From an uncultured Moraxella sp. (GTDB taxonomy: Bacteria; Pseudomonadota; Gammaproteobacteria; Pseudomonadales; Moraxellaceae), in contig CALJUC010000224.1 of assembly GCA_937975585.1 (NCBI GenBank), forward strand, positions 1 through 14,358: a stretch of DNA of 14,358 nt. The letters are read 5' to 3'. Numbering within the stretch: position 1 is the first letter of the stretch; each line of letters begins with the position of its first letter. The notes below the pieces were generated by a model. It searched no databases and had not been told where the DNA came from. It saw only the letters and a program-made list of their open reading frames with translations. Made by a program: the position numbers and the translations under genes. Positions 1 through 7,877 of the stretch are shown in pieces.

Positions 1-781
1 GCACTGCCAGATCATCCAGCCCATTATCAACAACTTTTAAGTAACTCAAAATATCTTTCACTTCTTTTCTCTGATAGAAGTTTGTGCCTCCCACAATACG
101 GTATGGAATATTTTTGATCATAAAACTTTCTTCAAATACACGAGACTGTGCGTTTGTGCGGTAAAGAATCGCCATATTTTTATAATCATAACCTTCTTTG
201 GATAGATCTTCAATCTCATGAATGATCTTTCTTGCTTCTTCATATTCTGTTCCATACTGATGGAATTCGATCAGATCCCCTTCTTCGTTCTCAGTCCAAA
301 GTTTCTTCGTTTTTCTTCCCTTATTGTGTTTGATCACCTCATTCGCTGCATTTAAGATATTCTTCGTGGAACGATAATTCTGCTCAAGTTTGATCGTAAC
401 TGCTTCTGGAAATACATTTTCAAAGTTTAAGATGTTCTTTACATTCGCACCTCTGAATTTGTAAATAGACTGGTCATCGTCACCTACAACGCAGAGATTC
501 TGATATTTTCTTGCAAGCATACTGACTAACTGGAACTGGATCGTATTTGTATCCTGATACTCGTCAACCATGATATAACGAAATCTCTCCTGATAATAAT
601 CAAGCACTTCTGGATGGAACTGAAATAATTCCACGGTCTTAAAGATCAGATCATCAAAATCCAGTGCATTATTTGCCTTTAACTGCTTCTGATATTCTTT
701 ATAAATCTGTGCGATCTTTTTCTTCTTAAAATCATACTGATGTCTTGTTTCGTACTCGGAAGGTGTCATAAATTCATCTTT
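1..781 (-). CDS. pcrA: Partial PcrA/UvrD-family ATP-dependent DNA helicase (foreign to the phage)
   Basis: Leftward frame, open at the left window edge. It encodes the middle of a superfamily 1A 3'-5' DNA helicase, an ATP-driven repair and replication motor. Motifs in order: LDFDD, then motif II VDEYQDT (548-568), motif III GDDDQSIY followed by KFRGA (from 484 leftward; GDDDQSIY is 461-484), motif IV EQNYRST (365-385), then YRTNAQSR and VGGTNFY. The N-terminal Walker A part and the C-terminal half are absent: the first is replaced by portal sequence, the second lies beyond the edge. The protein resembles Lachnospiraceae/Clostridia PcrA. Codon use differs from the phage: 7 of 12 Arg codons are AGA and all Gln codons are CAG, while the adjoining portal segment has no AGA. 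There is no start here; the frame continues into the portal gene. I infer it is another organism's chromosome joined to the phage contig. Confidence 0.92.
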
Positions 782-790
782 GGCAGCAAC
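767..790. other. Chimeric junction between helicase and phage portal sequence
   Basis: Within these bases the leftward frame reads Val-Ala-Ala-Lys-Asp-Glu-Phe-Met. P2-type portals carry a Pro-Leu-Ser/Ala-Glu-Val-Ala-Ala-Lys-Asp-Glu-Phe stretch (family knowledge), here at 770-802. PcrA proteins of Clostridia have a similar Ala-Lys-Asp-Glu stretch just before Thr-Pro-x-Glu-Tyr. Right of it everything is portal; left of it everything is helicase. Codon preference changes at the same place. The exact breakpoint cannot be placed within the shared bases. A k-mer-mediated assembly misjoin explains both the position and the preserved frame. Confidence 0.85.
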
Positions 791-1525
791 TTCAGCGAGC
801 GGGATAACCTTAACCCCATCAGGCTTTCCGTTGGGCACATACATAAACAAATTCTTAAAGTTGCCAGCACCTTTTGATTCACGTACTGCGTCTTCCAACT
901 CATCCACGTCTTGCTGTGTTGTCAGAGCATCCGATAAATACAAGATGTAGCCCGCGTGAGCGCCGTTTTTATAATATTTACGGCGGAACAGTGTAGCGGC
1001 TTCATTGAGCAAAATTGCATTAACACTACTTAAATAATCTGGAATACCATACATATCCTGCTGAATGTCTGGATTGAAAACTTGGATAATCTCGTCAGGC
1101 TGAAATTCAATGGGATTGCCGTGATAATAATCGACATGATAGTAATTCCCATTAATACCTCGTCGGGTATGACGTGCCAGGCGCGCAGTTGCTTTGAGTA
1201 CACTCCCCATTCGACTGCGTTGTACCTGCAGATAGCCATTATTAAAGACCAGAAAATTTTGCACCAACGATTCAAAATCACGACGGCTTAGTTTTTCGCT
1301 TGGCACAAATAAACTGGTCAATACATTTCGTTTGGTTACTAATGCCGAAGTGTGGTGGCTAGTCGCTCGGTACAGACTGGCGACGGCAGCGATATCATAC
1401 GGATACTCATAATACTCGCCGACTTGGGGGCAATAGTCGTATTCAAACAAGCGGCGACCTTCAAGCACGGGTTCAGGGTCGCCAAAACCTTGCATGATAA
1501 TTTTATTAGATACTTGGTTTTCCAT
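782..1525 (-). CDS. Q: Phage portal protein (P2 gpQ family), truncated by the junction
   Basis: The portal forms the ring at the capsid vertex through which DNA is packaged and to which the neck attaches. About 248 codons remain of a family length near 344 in P2. Recognisable blocks are HHTSALVTKRNVL, FLVFNNGYLQ, YGIPDYLSSVNAILLNEA, the strongly conserved FRRKYYKNGAHAGY, and GNFKNLFMYVPNGK followed by IPLAEVAAKDEF. The C-terminal third (normally the MGI/PNN and FVRNEL region) is missing because the sequence switches to helicase. The ATG at 1525 is preceded by AAGGAA at suitable spacing, and lies 8 bases after the stop of the terminase gene, so P and Q form one leftward operon as in P2. A gene caller would report one 508-codon hybrid frame from 1525 to the edge; the portal is probably intact in the real phage. 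Confidence 0.9.
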
Positions 1526-1533
1526 AGGATTCC

Positions 1534-3351
1534 TTAGCGGTGGACAGATATTCGGGACTTGGTGGCGGCGGTAACGCTTTCGGTACTAGCAAGCGGCGCA
1601 TTGTCAATAGCGTGCATGATTGCCCAAGCAACATCGCTATGACCCGTTTCTTGTGAACGTTTTGAAACAAAGGTCATACGATTGCCGCCACTTGTGAGTT
1701 GTTTTTTGATGGCAATAAAGGCTTTGACAATATCAATATAGCCAGCGTCGAAATGCAGCTTGCGACGCTCAAACAATTCTTTGGCACGCATCGCCATACG
1801 GGTTTTGACTTCAATGCTATAGTTAATCGGGGTATAGGCAGGATAGAACGCCTTGACGTGTTCGGCGACTGCAATACCCGCCCCTGTGGTATCAATGCCC
1901 AGATATTCAACTTGGTACCGATCACAGATTTTTTGGATATATTGCGCTTGCATGAGCGGTGACATGTGGTCAAGGTGCTTACGCTCAAGAACACGATAAG
2001 GTTGACCCGGTCGACTTGGTGGTGCGACAACGGCCAAAGCTGGATGGTCACCAGTAAATGACGGGTCGTATCCAACCCAAACAGGCTTTTTATACGGATT
2101 AGAACCAAGCGGTTTAAAATCTTTCCACACCTCCCAGCTGTCAATCATATTTGGACTTAGAATGGATAGCGGGAAATAGCTTGAGCTGTCATCCAAAAAC
2201 ACGCACATAAACAGATTATCAAATCGGTCCGGTGTGTACTCAAGTTGCAGCTGATCAATATCAAGTTTGTCATAACCGCCGCGCATTGCGTCGCGGACAG
2301 TAACCATGAGTCGCCACTTACCATCCATGCAAAGCGTTGGTGTTTTTAGCGTGGCATGGCTAACATCAATCTCATGCTTATTAACGCTATCGGTACCCGT
2401 CCAGAATTTATACGCCTCATGCATAACAGAGCTAGGCGTTGATAAGTAAATCTGTTGGTACTGACTCTGCGATGCCATCCCTGACGCCACGTCCCGAAAT
2501 TCTTTGAATTTACGAATCCAAAAGAACTCATCAATAATTACGTCGCCATGTCGACCCTGAGCGGTCAGCGCATTGGTGCCCATATAGTAGAACGTGACTT
2601 TGGTGTTATCCTCAAAAGCGATTTCAAGTGGGTCACCCTTAAATTCACGCCCCAATACCTCAAACATAAACGACTTAATGTATTCAATAAACTGGTACGC
2701 TTGGGCTTTTGAGGCTGATAGAAAGATTTTATTTTTCTTGGTCCGCAGTGCGTTGATAAGTGCCCAAATCGCGATAATGTAAGTAGCCCCAATCTGACGG
2801 CTTTTTAGCATCATGAAAATACGAGCAGGGGCATATTTTCGTTTGCCGTTGACTTTTTTACCATCCAAGATATCAATCCATTCTTGTTGGAATGGGTACA
2901 GCAAAATCTTGAATGCATCTTCTAGCGCTTGGATTTCTTCTTCTGTGATGAGATTTTTAACAGATTTTTTTCGGTCGGATTTATAGCGCTCACGTAGATT
3001 TGGATTTAAGTCACCGCCATTGCCACTGTCATTGTAATTCTGAATTTTGGCAATGCGCTCAAGCTGGCGCATCAGCTCATCAATTTCTTTATATTCCCCG
3101 TTGCCCTTTTTATCCATGCCAATCAACGACAACAAACGCGCTTTCATGGCTAGATTGACGTCGGTAAAAATGTCCGCACGCACCCACCCATCCCTTTTTT
3201 TCCAACTGGCAACCGTTGCCCGCTTTTCATCGAGCTGACGGGCGATTTGGGTCACGCCCAGTCCTTGGGCGTAAAGTAGCCTTGCTTGCTCACGTTTTTG
3301 GGTTAGCGATTGATTTTGAGTCGAATTGGCGGTGGTATCAGTCATACGCAT
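1534..3351 (-). CDS. P: Terminase large subunit, ATPase and nuclease (P2 gpP family)
   Basis: Packaging motor that cuts concatemeric DNA and drives it through the portal. The 605 residues match the P2 gpP length (about 590). Residues 20-56 form a helix-turn-helix (ARLLYAQGLGVTQIARQL, then ATVASWKKRDGW), typical of the gpP N-terminus. The ATPase has a Walker-A-like KSRQIGAT at 183-190, as usual for this family without the canonical GKT, and Walker B VIIDE at 271-275. The C-terminal nuclease region starts near WVGYDPSFTGDHPALAVV and includes GIDTTGAG and HSDVAWAIMHAID, the acidic residues expected of an RNase H-like fold. A second in-frame ATG lies two codons later (3345); neither has a strong ribosome binding site. 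It is divergent from O and upstream of Q. Confidence 0.95.
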   Translation of the reverse strand: MRMTDTTANSTQNQSLTQKREQARLLYAQGLGVTQIARQLDEKRATVASWKKRDGWVRADIFTDVNLAMKARLLSLIGMDKKGNGEYKEIDELMRQLERIAKIQNYNDSGNGGDLNPNLRERYKSDRKKSVKNLITEEEIQALEDAFKILLYPFQQEWIDILDGKKVNGKRKYAPARIFMMLKSRQIGATYIIAIWALINALRTKKNKIFLSASKAQAYQFIEYIKSFMFEVLGREFKGDPLEIAFEDNTKVTFYYMGTNALTAQGRHGDVIIDEFFWIRKFKEFRDVASGMASQSQYQQIYLSTPSSVMHEAYKFWTGTDSVNKHEIDVSHATLKTPTLCMDGKWRLMVTVRDAMRGGYDKLDIDQLQLEYTPDRFDNLFMCVFLDDSSSYFPLSILSPNMIDSWEVWKDFKPLGSNPYKKPVWVGYDPSFTGDHPALAVVAPPSRPGQPYRVLERKHLDHMSPLMQAQYIQKICDRYQVEYLGIDTTGAGIAVAEHVKAFYPAYTPINYSIEVKTRMAMRAKELFERRKLHFDAGYIDIVKAFIAIKKQLTSGGNRMTFVSKRSQETGHSDVAWAIMHAIDNAPLASTESVTAATKSRISVHR

Positions 3352-3385
3352 AGCTTATAGACAGTCAGCCCCTGCACCACACAGC

Positions 3386-3416
3386 AAAAGACCGCAAGTG
3401 CTGATTGCGGTCTTTT
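3386..3416. terminator. Perfect 12-bp hairpin, terminator-like in both directions, in the P/O divergent gap
   Basis: AAAAGACCGCAA (3386-3397) pairs perfectly with TTGCGGTCTTTT (3405-3416) around a 7-base loop. The A-run on one arm and T-run on the other make it terminator-like for both strands. The same stem recurs at 9411-9441. Its place is odd: genes on both sides read away from it, and only 34 bases separate it from the P start. The rest of the 3352-3507 gap is AT-rich (for example TTTATAAG near 3468-3475) and should hold the P and O promoters, but I cannot identify them. It contains no TGT, so no P2-type TGT-N12-ACA activator site. Confidence 0.75.
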
Positions 3417-3507
3417 AAATATTGCTTACAACCTATACAGCCAACAAACTAAGGGCTACTTAACCAAATTTATAAGCCGATACATTTTCGCCGATTAATC
3501 TATTGGA

Positions 3508-4428
3508 ATGCCTATGCCAGATTTAGCAGGTCAACGCACAATTAAACGTTTCCGTGTCGCCCGTGAAGGGCAGACAGTGGACGGTCGAGCCATCAGCCGC
3601 CAGCATATTTTGGAAATGGCAAACACCTACGACCCAGTCGAATACACCGCCCGCATTAACGTGGAACACTCAAGTGGATGGGGCGGTTTAAGTAGTGATA
3701 ACTATCCAATTTTGGGCGATGTTATTGCCGTTGATGCCCAATTGGATGAATACACCATTAATGGTGTCAAGGTTCAACTGATGGGCTTATACGCCACACT
3801 TTCGGCTCTGCCTGTCCTTGTTGAAGCCAATAAACAAGGCAAAAAACTATTCACTAGCATCGAGTTTTATCCGAAATTTGCTGACACCAATCAAGCCTAT
3901 TTGGTTGGTTTGGCAGTGACCGATATTCCTGCAAGCCGTGGCACAGAACCGCTTAAATTTAACAATACCGCAAATAACACCCTTTTTTCTGAACATCAGG
4001 AACTCACCCTTATGACGACCCAAGCCAACCAAACCCAAACACCAACCACCGCTACTACCAAATGTCAAGCCCCAATCGAACAAGCGCCAGTGCCAACTCA
4101 AACGCCACAGCCACCAGCTCAGCCACAACAACACAAAGCAGAAGATGGCTTTTTACAAAAAATGGCAAATATGTTTACCAGCAAATCATCAGGCATGACT
4201 AAAGATGAGCAGGACATGGTATTACAAGGGTTTAATACCCTAAATGAAAAAACAGATACCAACGCTGCTGCCACTGCCCAAATCGCTGAAAGTGTCACCC
4301 AATTAACCGCCACGGTGAACCAGCTTAACCAGAGTTTTGCCAGCTTACAAACCAAGCTGTCCACGGAGCCTGTACCGATGACGACCACACCGCCTGCAGG
4401 TGTCAGTCATGCCCTCGCCGACTGCTAA
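3508..4428 (+). CDS. O: Capsid scaffolding protein and maturation protease (P2 gpO family)
   Basis: Dual role in head assembly: the C-terminal part scaffolds the procapsid and the N-terminal serine protease trims capsid, portal and itself. The P2 triad (Asp19, His48, Ser107 as I recall) is matched by Asp25 in VDGR, His54 in NVEHSSGWG, and Ser117 in LFTSIEF; Asp-to-His spacing is identical. The conserved VGLAVTDIPASRGTEPL follows. Residues about 168-207 are a Thr/Gln/Pro-rich linker, and about 230-295 look like a helical, coiled-coil scaffold (repeated Leu/Val with Asn-Gln). Length 306 against about 284 in P2. The in-frame ATG at 3514 has GGA at 3505-3507 at better spacing and may be the true start, making the protein two residues shorter. 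First gene of the rightward head block. Confidence 0.93.
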   Translation: MPMPDLAGQRTIKRFRVAREGQTVDGRAISRQHILEMANTYDPVEYTARINVEHSSGWGGLSSDNYPILGDVIAVDAQLDEYTINGVKVQLMGLYATLSALPVLVEANKQGKKLFTSIEFYPKFADTNQAYLVGLAVTDIPASRGTEPLKFNNTANNTLFSEHQELTLMTTQANQTQTPTTATTKCQAPIEQAPVPTQTPQPPAQPQQHKAEDGFLQKMANMFTSKSSGMTKDEQDMVLQGFNTLNEKTDTNAAATAQIAESVTQLTATVNQLNQSFASLQTKLSTEPVPMTTTPPAGVSHALADC

Positions 4429-4467
4429 CCCAATTTTATCACCCTTAAAATCACACAAGGAAAACCC

Positions 4468-5475
4468 ATGGGAAGTTACGCTTTATCTGCTGCCACTCGT
4501 ATCGCTTTACAGCAATACACCCAACAAATCGCTACCATCAACGGTGCCGAAAACTTTGCCACCACTATTGAAGTGCAACCTGCTCGTCAACAAACTTTAA
4601 TTGAGCGTTATCAACAACAAACCGACTTTTTAAAACGTATCAACATGGTCACTGTGCAACAAGCGACAGGTGATAAATTGGGTCTTGGTAACGACCATCG
4701 TGTCGCCAGCAATACCGACACCCGCATTCAGCCCCGTCGTCCGACGCCGATTGGCAATCTTGAGCATATCGATGATTACGTCTGTACTCAAACAGACTAC
4801 GACGTCGCCTATCAATGGGCAGTCATCGACCAATGGGGTGCTTTCCCCGATTTCCAAAAACGCTTGCAAAACTTAGCGATTAAATTGGTCGCCCAAGACA
4901 AGCAAATGATTGGTTTTAATGGTACGCACCGCGCGAAGACCACCAACAAAACCCAGTATCCAAAACTGCAAGACGTCAACGTTGGCTGGTTAGAAAAAAT
5001 TCGTGCCTTTGCCCCAGAGCGTCATATTGATAATTTGACGATTGGCGCAAGCCATGAATTTAAAAATATTGATGCGCTGGTCGAAATGGCAGTCAATGAC
5101 CTAATCGCCGAACAGTTCCGCGACAATAGCGACTTGGTTGTCATTACCTCGCGCGGTCTGGTCACGGATAAATACCAAAACCTTATCAATCAAACCTTAG
5201 CCCCAACTGAACAAGCCGCTGCCAATGCCTTATATCAGAAAAAACAGCTTGGCACGTTGCCAGTCGATACCCCTGCGTATTTCCCAGCTAATGGTTTGTT
5301 GATTACCAGCTACGACAATCTGTCTATCTATCAACAACGTGGCAGTATGCGTCGTCTTATCAAAGATGAGCCGGAATGGAACCGCACCTCTGACTATCAA
5401 TCAGTGAATGAGTGTTTTGTCGTCGAAGACTATGACAAATGTGCGTTCATCGAAAACCTAGTGATTGAAGCATAA
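4468..5475 (+). CDS. N: Major capsid protein (P2 gpN family)
   Basis: Builds the icosahedral shell. The 335 residues align along P2 gpN: TLIERYQQQTDFLKRINMV near the N-terminus, DFQKRLQNLAIKLVAQDKQMIGFNG, then KLQDVNVGWLEKIRAFAPE, DLVVITSRGLVTDKY, AYFPANGLLITSYDNLSIY and the C-terminal YQSVNECFVVEDYDKCAF. It is a little shorter than P2 gpN (357), chiefly at the C-terminal tail. In P2 the first 31 residues are removed by gpO; a similar N-terminal extension (before FATTIEVQPARQQTL) is present, so cleavage is likely but the site is not visible. The ATG at 4468 follows AAGGAAAA. It sits 39 bases after O and 8 before M, the conserved O-N-M order. Confidence 0.95.
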   Translation: MGSYALSAATRIALQQYTQQIATINGAENFATTIEVQPARQQTLIERYQQQTDFLKRINMVTVQQATGDKLGLGNDHRVASNTDTRIQPRRPTPIGNLEHIDDYVCTQTDYDVAYQWAVIDQWGAFPDFQKRLQNLAIKLVAQDKQMIGFNGTHRAKTTNKTQYPKLQDVNVGWLEKIRAFAPERHIDNLTIGASHEFKNIDALVEMAVNDLIAEQFRDNSDLVVITSRGLVTDKYQNLINQTLAPTEQAAANALYQKKQLGTLPVDTPAYFPANGLLITSYDNLSIYQQRGSMRRLIKDEPEWNRTSDYQSVNECFVVEDYDKCAFIENLVIEA

Positions 5476-5483
5476 GGAAACCC

Positions 5484-6230
5484 ATGAGCAGCTTACGAGA
5501 TCATTTTGAACGCGTGCGTGCCGAAAAAGCGGCACGTCAAGCCAATGCCGACCCCCGACTATCTGCCCACGGTCGTCAGTTAAACCGCCCATTAGGCAGC
5601 ACCATGACCCGCCAAAAACAGCCTGTTTTTGATGGGCAGCCTGATGGCGAATATCCGCTTGATGACGACAACCCAAACGCTGGCAGCCCTATTGAACTCA
5701 AGTTTTTTAATGACTGGCAGTCGCTACAAGGCATCCAATCGCAAGCCAAAAAGAACGAACTAAAAGCCGACTTTTTGCCTTATTACCTACCTTGGATTGA
5801 AGGCACACTAGCTGCTGGCGTTAGCGGTCAAAACGATATGCTAGTTCAATTGATGGTCTGGGCGCTTGATACCCATGAATTTGATACCGCTACCCGCATT
5901 GCAGAGTTTGCGCTACTCAACGACATGGCTATGCCAGAACCATTTACCCGTGACGTTGCGACCGTGTATGCCGAGCAATTGGCATCTGAAGTGACAAAAA
6001 AAGCGGATAACCCAAGCGAACACACTGACATTTTGGCAAAAGCAATAGAAGTCACCAACGACCACGATATGCCAGACCCTGTACGTGCCAAGTTGTATCG
6101 AGCTTATGGTGATGCGTTAAAAGCCGACAAGCCAACGGACGCCATTGCTGCTTATGAAAAAGCAATTGCAATTTACCCCGATGTTGGTTGCAAAACCGAC
6201 TTATCAAAACTTAAAGCCGCTCAAGGCTAA
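5484..6230 (+). CDS. M: Terminase small subunit (P2 gpM family)
   Basis: Partner of the large terminase. In P2 gpM is described as the endonuclease component acting at cos, so a cos-type packaging site is expected elsewhere in the genome. Length 248 residues, against 247 in P2. The family signature is clear in KNELKADFLPYYLPWIEGTLAAG (residues about 90-112), followed by LVQLMVWALDTHEFDTATRIAEFAL and MPEPFTRDVATVYAEQLA. Residues 1-70 are polar and charged, with Arg/Ala-rich start SLRDHFERVRAEKAARQ. The C-terminus has a TPR-like segment (RAKLYRAYGDALKADKPTDAIAAYEKAIAIYP), also common in gpM proteins. ATG preceded by AAGGAAACCC. Unlike P2, a 103-base gap follows before L. Confidence 0.93.
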   Translation: MSSLRDHFERVRAEKAARQANADPRLSAHGRQLNRPLGSTMTRQKQPVFDGQPDGEYPLDDDNPNAGSPIELKFFNDWQSLQGIQSQAKKNELKADFLPYYLPWIEGTLAAGVSGQNDMLVQLMVWALDTHEFDTATRIAEFALLNDMAMPEPFTRDVATVYAEQLASEVTKKADNPSEHTDILAKAIEVTNDHDMPDPVRAKLYRAYGDALKADKPTDAIAAYEKAIAIYPDVGCKTDLSKLKAAQG

Positions 6231-6247
6231 CAGACCCCACCACGGGT

Positions 6248-6319
6248 AAGGCGGCTGATAAAACTATCTGAAAAGTAAATTAACTTTTACCAGCATTCTT
6301 TTATCACTACCGCCTTTTT
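6248..6319 (+). terminator. Long multi-part stem-loop ending in T5, between M and L
   Basis: Outer arms AAGGCGG (6248-6254) and CCGCCTT (6310-6316) pair, then TGATAAAA (6256-6263) pairs with TTTTATCA (6299-6306), and inside these AAAAGT (6271-6276) pairs with ACTTTT (6283-6288). The 3' arm runs into TTTTT (6315-6319). Together this makes a structured RNA of about 70 bases lying between the small terminase and head completion genes. It may be a terminator or attenuator that lowers expression of downstream genes, an RNA processing site, or a remnant of a small inserted element. It is not one of the P2 terminators I know of. The outer stem is interrupted by a small internal loop, so efficient termination is uncertain. 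Confidence 0.5.
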
Positions 6320-6333
6320 ATTTTGGATAAACC

Positions 6334-6876
6334 ATGCTTATCAATCAGCAAATCAATCATGCCGAAGTACCAAATCCGATTAAGGGCTTGCCATCGGTCT
6401 CAACGACTGACTTGGTGCAAATGATGCGTATTGACAAGACAATGGGCAGCGACCGTATTACAGGCTACATCAGTGACGCCTATGACAATATTAATGCACA
6501 AATCCCTTACTTGGATGACGATCAGTTTGGTTTTGTTGTGGGCGGTACCTGCGTTTGGGAGTCCGCCCCTGCTTTGATTAGCCACCACCACCGATTATCA
6601 TCGAATATCAGGTCAATATTACCCCGCTGGGCTGACGGATTTCTAACGCTTACCCAATTGGTTACTCACCATCGCTGGCAGCGCACTTATAAACGCGCCG
6701 TACTTAACGAAGCCGCGGCACTCATGGCTGATAACTACATGGATTTTGACACCATTGGTCAAGGCATCACACGCGGCAATAACGAAAATACCAAGTCTGA
6801 CGCCCTGCGCCGTATCGTCAACCATGCGATTGCTGACTTGACCGGCAAAAGCCGTAACCGTGTGAGGTTGTTATGA
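6334..6876 (+). CDS. L: Head completion/stabilisation protein (P2 gpL family)
   Basis: Joins filled heads at the neck in P2. The 180 residues (P2 gpL 169) contain the typical LVQMMRIDKTMGSDRITGYISDAYDNINAQI near residues 27-57, the RWQRTYKRAVLNEAAALMADNYMDFDTIGQG block, and the C-terminal LRRIVNHAIADLTGKSRNRVRLL, which is diagnostic of the family (P2 ends in a similar arrangement). It starts at the first ATG after the M-L hairpin, with a weak GGATAA upstream. Its TGA overlaps the X start (ATGA at 6873-6876). Confidence 0.88.
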   Translation: MLINQQINHAEVPNPIKGLPSVSTTDLVQMMRIDKTMGSDRITGYISDAYDNINAQIPYLDDDQFGFVVGGTCVWESAPALISHHHRLSSNIRSILPRWADGFLTLTQLVTHHRWQRTYKRAVLNEAAALMADNYMDFDTIGQGITRGNNENTKSDALRRIVNHAIADLTGKSRNRVRLL

Positions 6877-7091
6877 CAATACAACGCACCACAGCATCAC
6901 AACAATTTGACACGCTCGACGCTATTGCTTATCGCTTTTTTGGTAATCAATCAAACGCATACTTACCAAAAATCGTTGAATTAAACCCACAATTTACCCC
7001 GCTCGCTATTTTACCTATGCGCAGTACCGTGATTTTACCTTTTACGACAACCGTCGCCAACGTGCAGCAACGGTTAAAACTTTGGGATTGA
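6873..7091 (+). CDS. X: Tail protein X (P2 gpX family, LysM-like)
   Basis: Small tail component of 72 residues (P2 gpX about 67). The pattern FDTLDAIAYRFFG, LPKIVELNP and LAILPMRSTVILP is the family signature and resembles a LysM fold. It is needed for tail assembly in P2; the precise position in the virion is less certain. Start overlaps the L stop by ATGA, and the next gene begins one base after its TGA, so it is translationally coupled on both sides. Confidence 0.9.
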   Translation: MTIQRTTASQQFDTLDAIAYRFFGNQSNAYLPKIVELNPQFTPLAILPMRSTVILPFTTTVANVQQRLKLWD

Positions 7092-7092
7092 T

Positions 7093-7551
7093 ATGTTAAA
7101 AAAATCTAGCCTAATTTTCGACATCATTGGCTGTATGCTTGGATGGAGTATTGTTGCTTTTCTCTGGCTGCTTGCCACGATTAATCCCGTATTTGCTGAG
7201 TATAAACAGCTATTGCCCGTCTCAACCATTACCAATGCCATGCTTATTGCCACTGTCATTGGTGCCATTGGTGGATACCTTGCCTTCGGCGAAGATAAAA
7301 AATTCCCCCCATCTGCCACTAGCGTAGGACACGTGCTCTTAGGTTTGGGTGCAGGATTGTTCTTTACCCGTGGCAGTCTTGAGCTCATGGGTCGTAACAA
7401 TTCTAGCGAAGACGTGGTTTTGTTCGTTAGCTTTTTGTGGGCTGTCGGCGGTTATTTTATTTTGCGTCTATTAATTGCAGTTGCCAATTCTGATCGTATC
7501 AAAGCCATTTTGCCCGATTGGCTTGCCAAATTTATGGGGGTGGATAAATGA
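7093..7551 (+). CDS. Putative holin, four membrane segments
   Basis: 152 residues with four hydrophobic segments, at about 8-30, 45-65, 76-92 and 108-131, and a short polar C-terminus. There is a Gly-rich turn with GEDKKFPPS between segments 2 and 3. Its place between X and the endolysin corresponds to P2 gene Y (holin), but it is longer than Y (93 residues) and I see no clear sequence match, so the role is inferred from topology and position. It would permeabilise the inner membrane to release the endolysin. It begins one base after the X stop and its own stop overlaps the next start by ATGA. Confidence 0.6.
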   Translation: MLKKSSLIFDIIGCMLGWSIVAFLWLLATINPVFAEYKQLLPVSTITNAMLIATVIGAIGGYLAFGEDKKFPPSATSVGHVLLGLGAGLFFTRGSLELMGRNNSSEDVVLFVSFLWAVGGYFILRLLIAVANSDRIKAILPDWLAKFMGVDK

Positions 7552-7877
7552 TTTACCTATTACACGTCGCTTTAATGCTACTTAGTATGACCATTTTAAC
7601 AGCGTTTTTATGGGTGACGCGCCGCTATGATGACATCCTTTGGTGGGCACTGCGCTGTTTATTGCTCCATAGTCTGGTTGCAGTTGTCTATATGGCGTAT
7701 GACGCGGTTGATGCTGGGTTTACGATGTCATTGAGCCTGATTTTGATTCGCTCTGGCTTTGCCACCTTGACCATGGCATTAGCATTGTTATGGTTTTTAC
7801 TGCACTGCGAACGTAAAAATCATCGTCGCCAGCGATTTAATGACCGAATTCAGCAAATTTTTAAGGAGAGCCAATGA
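7548..7877 (+). CDS. Small membrane protein, second holin or antiholin candidate
   Basis: 109 residues with three hydrophobic stretches: about 3-23 (LLHVALMLLSMTILTAFLW), 32-52, and 61-86, then a basic tail with CERKNHRRQR. Three segments and a basic tail fit a class I holin topology; it may instead act as antiholin to the preceding protein. Family not recognised. Sandwiched between the four-segment membrane protein and the endolysin, overlapping both by ATGA, so it belongs to the lysis cassette. Confidence 0.55.
   Translation: MIYLLHVALMLLSMTILTAFLWVTRRYDDILWWALRCLLLHSLVAVVYMAYDAVDAGFTMSLSLILIRSGFATLTMALALLWFLLHCERKNHRRQRFNDRIQQIFKESQ

Noticed and set aside
1..1525. A genuine portal-helicase fusion protein
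   Set aside because: Both proteins are truncated in the middle of conserved domains, the codon use changes at the join, and the join is at a shared short motif. An assembly artefact explains this better.
1674..2144. A 156-codon leftward frame within the terminase gene
   Set aside because: Lies in another frame of a gene with strong terminase motifs throughout; its translation has no recognisable features.
3386..3416. The ACCGC/GCGGT stem as a Pasteurellaceae-type DNA uptake sequence
   Set aside because: The uptake core AAGTGCGGT is not present; the arms read ATTGCGGTC, so an ordinary terminator is the simpler reading.
3422..3450. TTGCTT after the hairpin as a -35 box for O (also found after the second hairpin near 9440)
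   Set aside because: At 17-base spacing the expected -10 positions read CAAACT and CTCATG, which are poor matches, so no promoter is claimed.
7127..7327. An out-of-frame reading frame inside the four-segment membrane gene with a lipobox-like LFSGC, considered as an embedded outer-membrane spanin
   Set aside because: There is no positively charged N-terminus, the residue at -3 is Phe, and the hydrophobic stretch is a shadow of the first membrane segment in the true frame.
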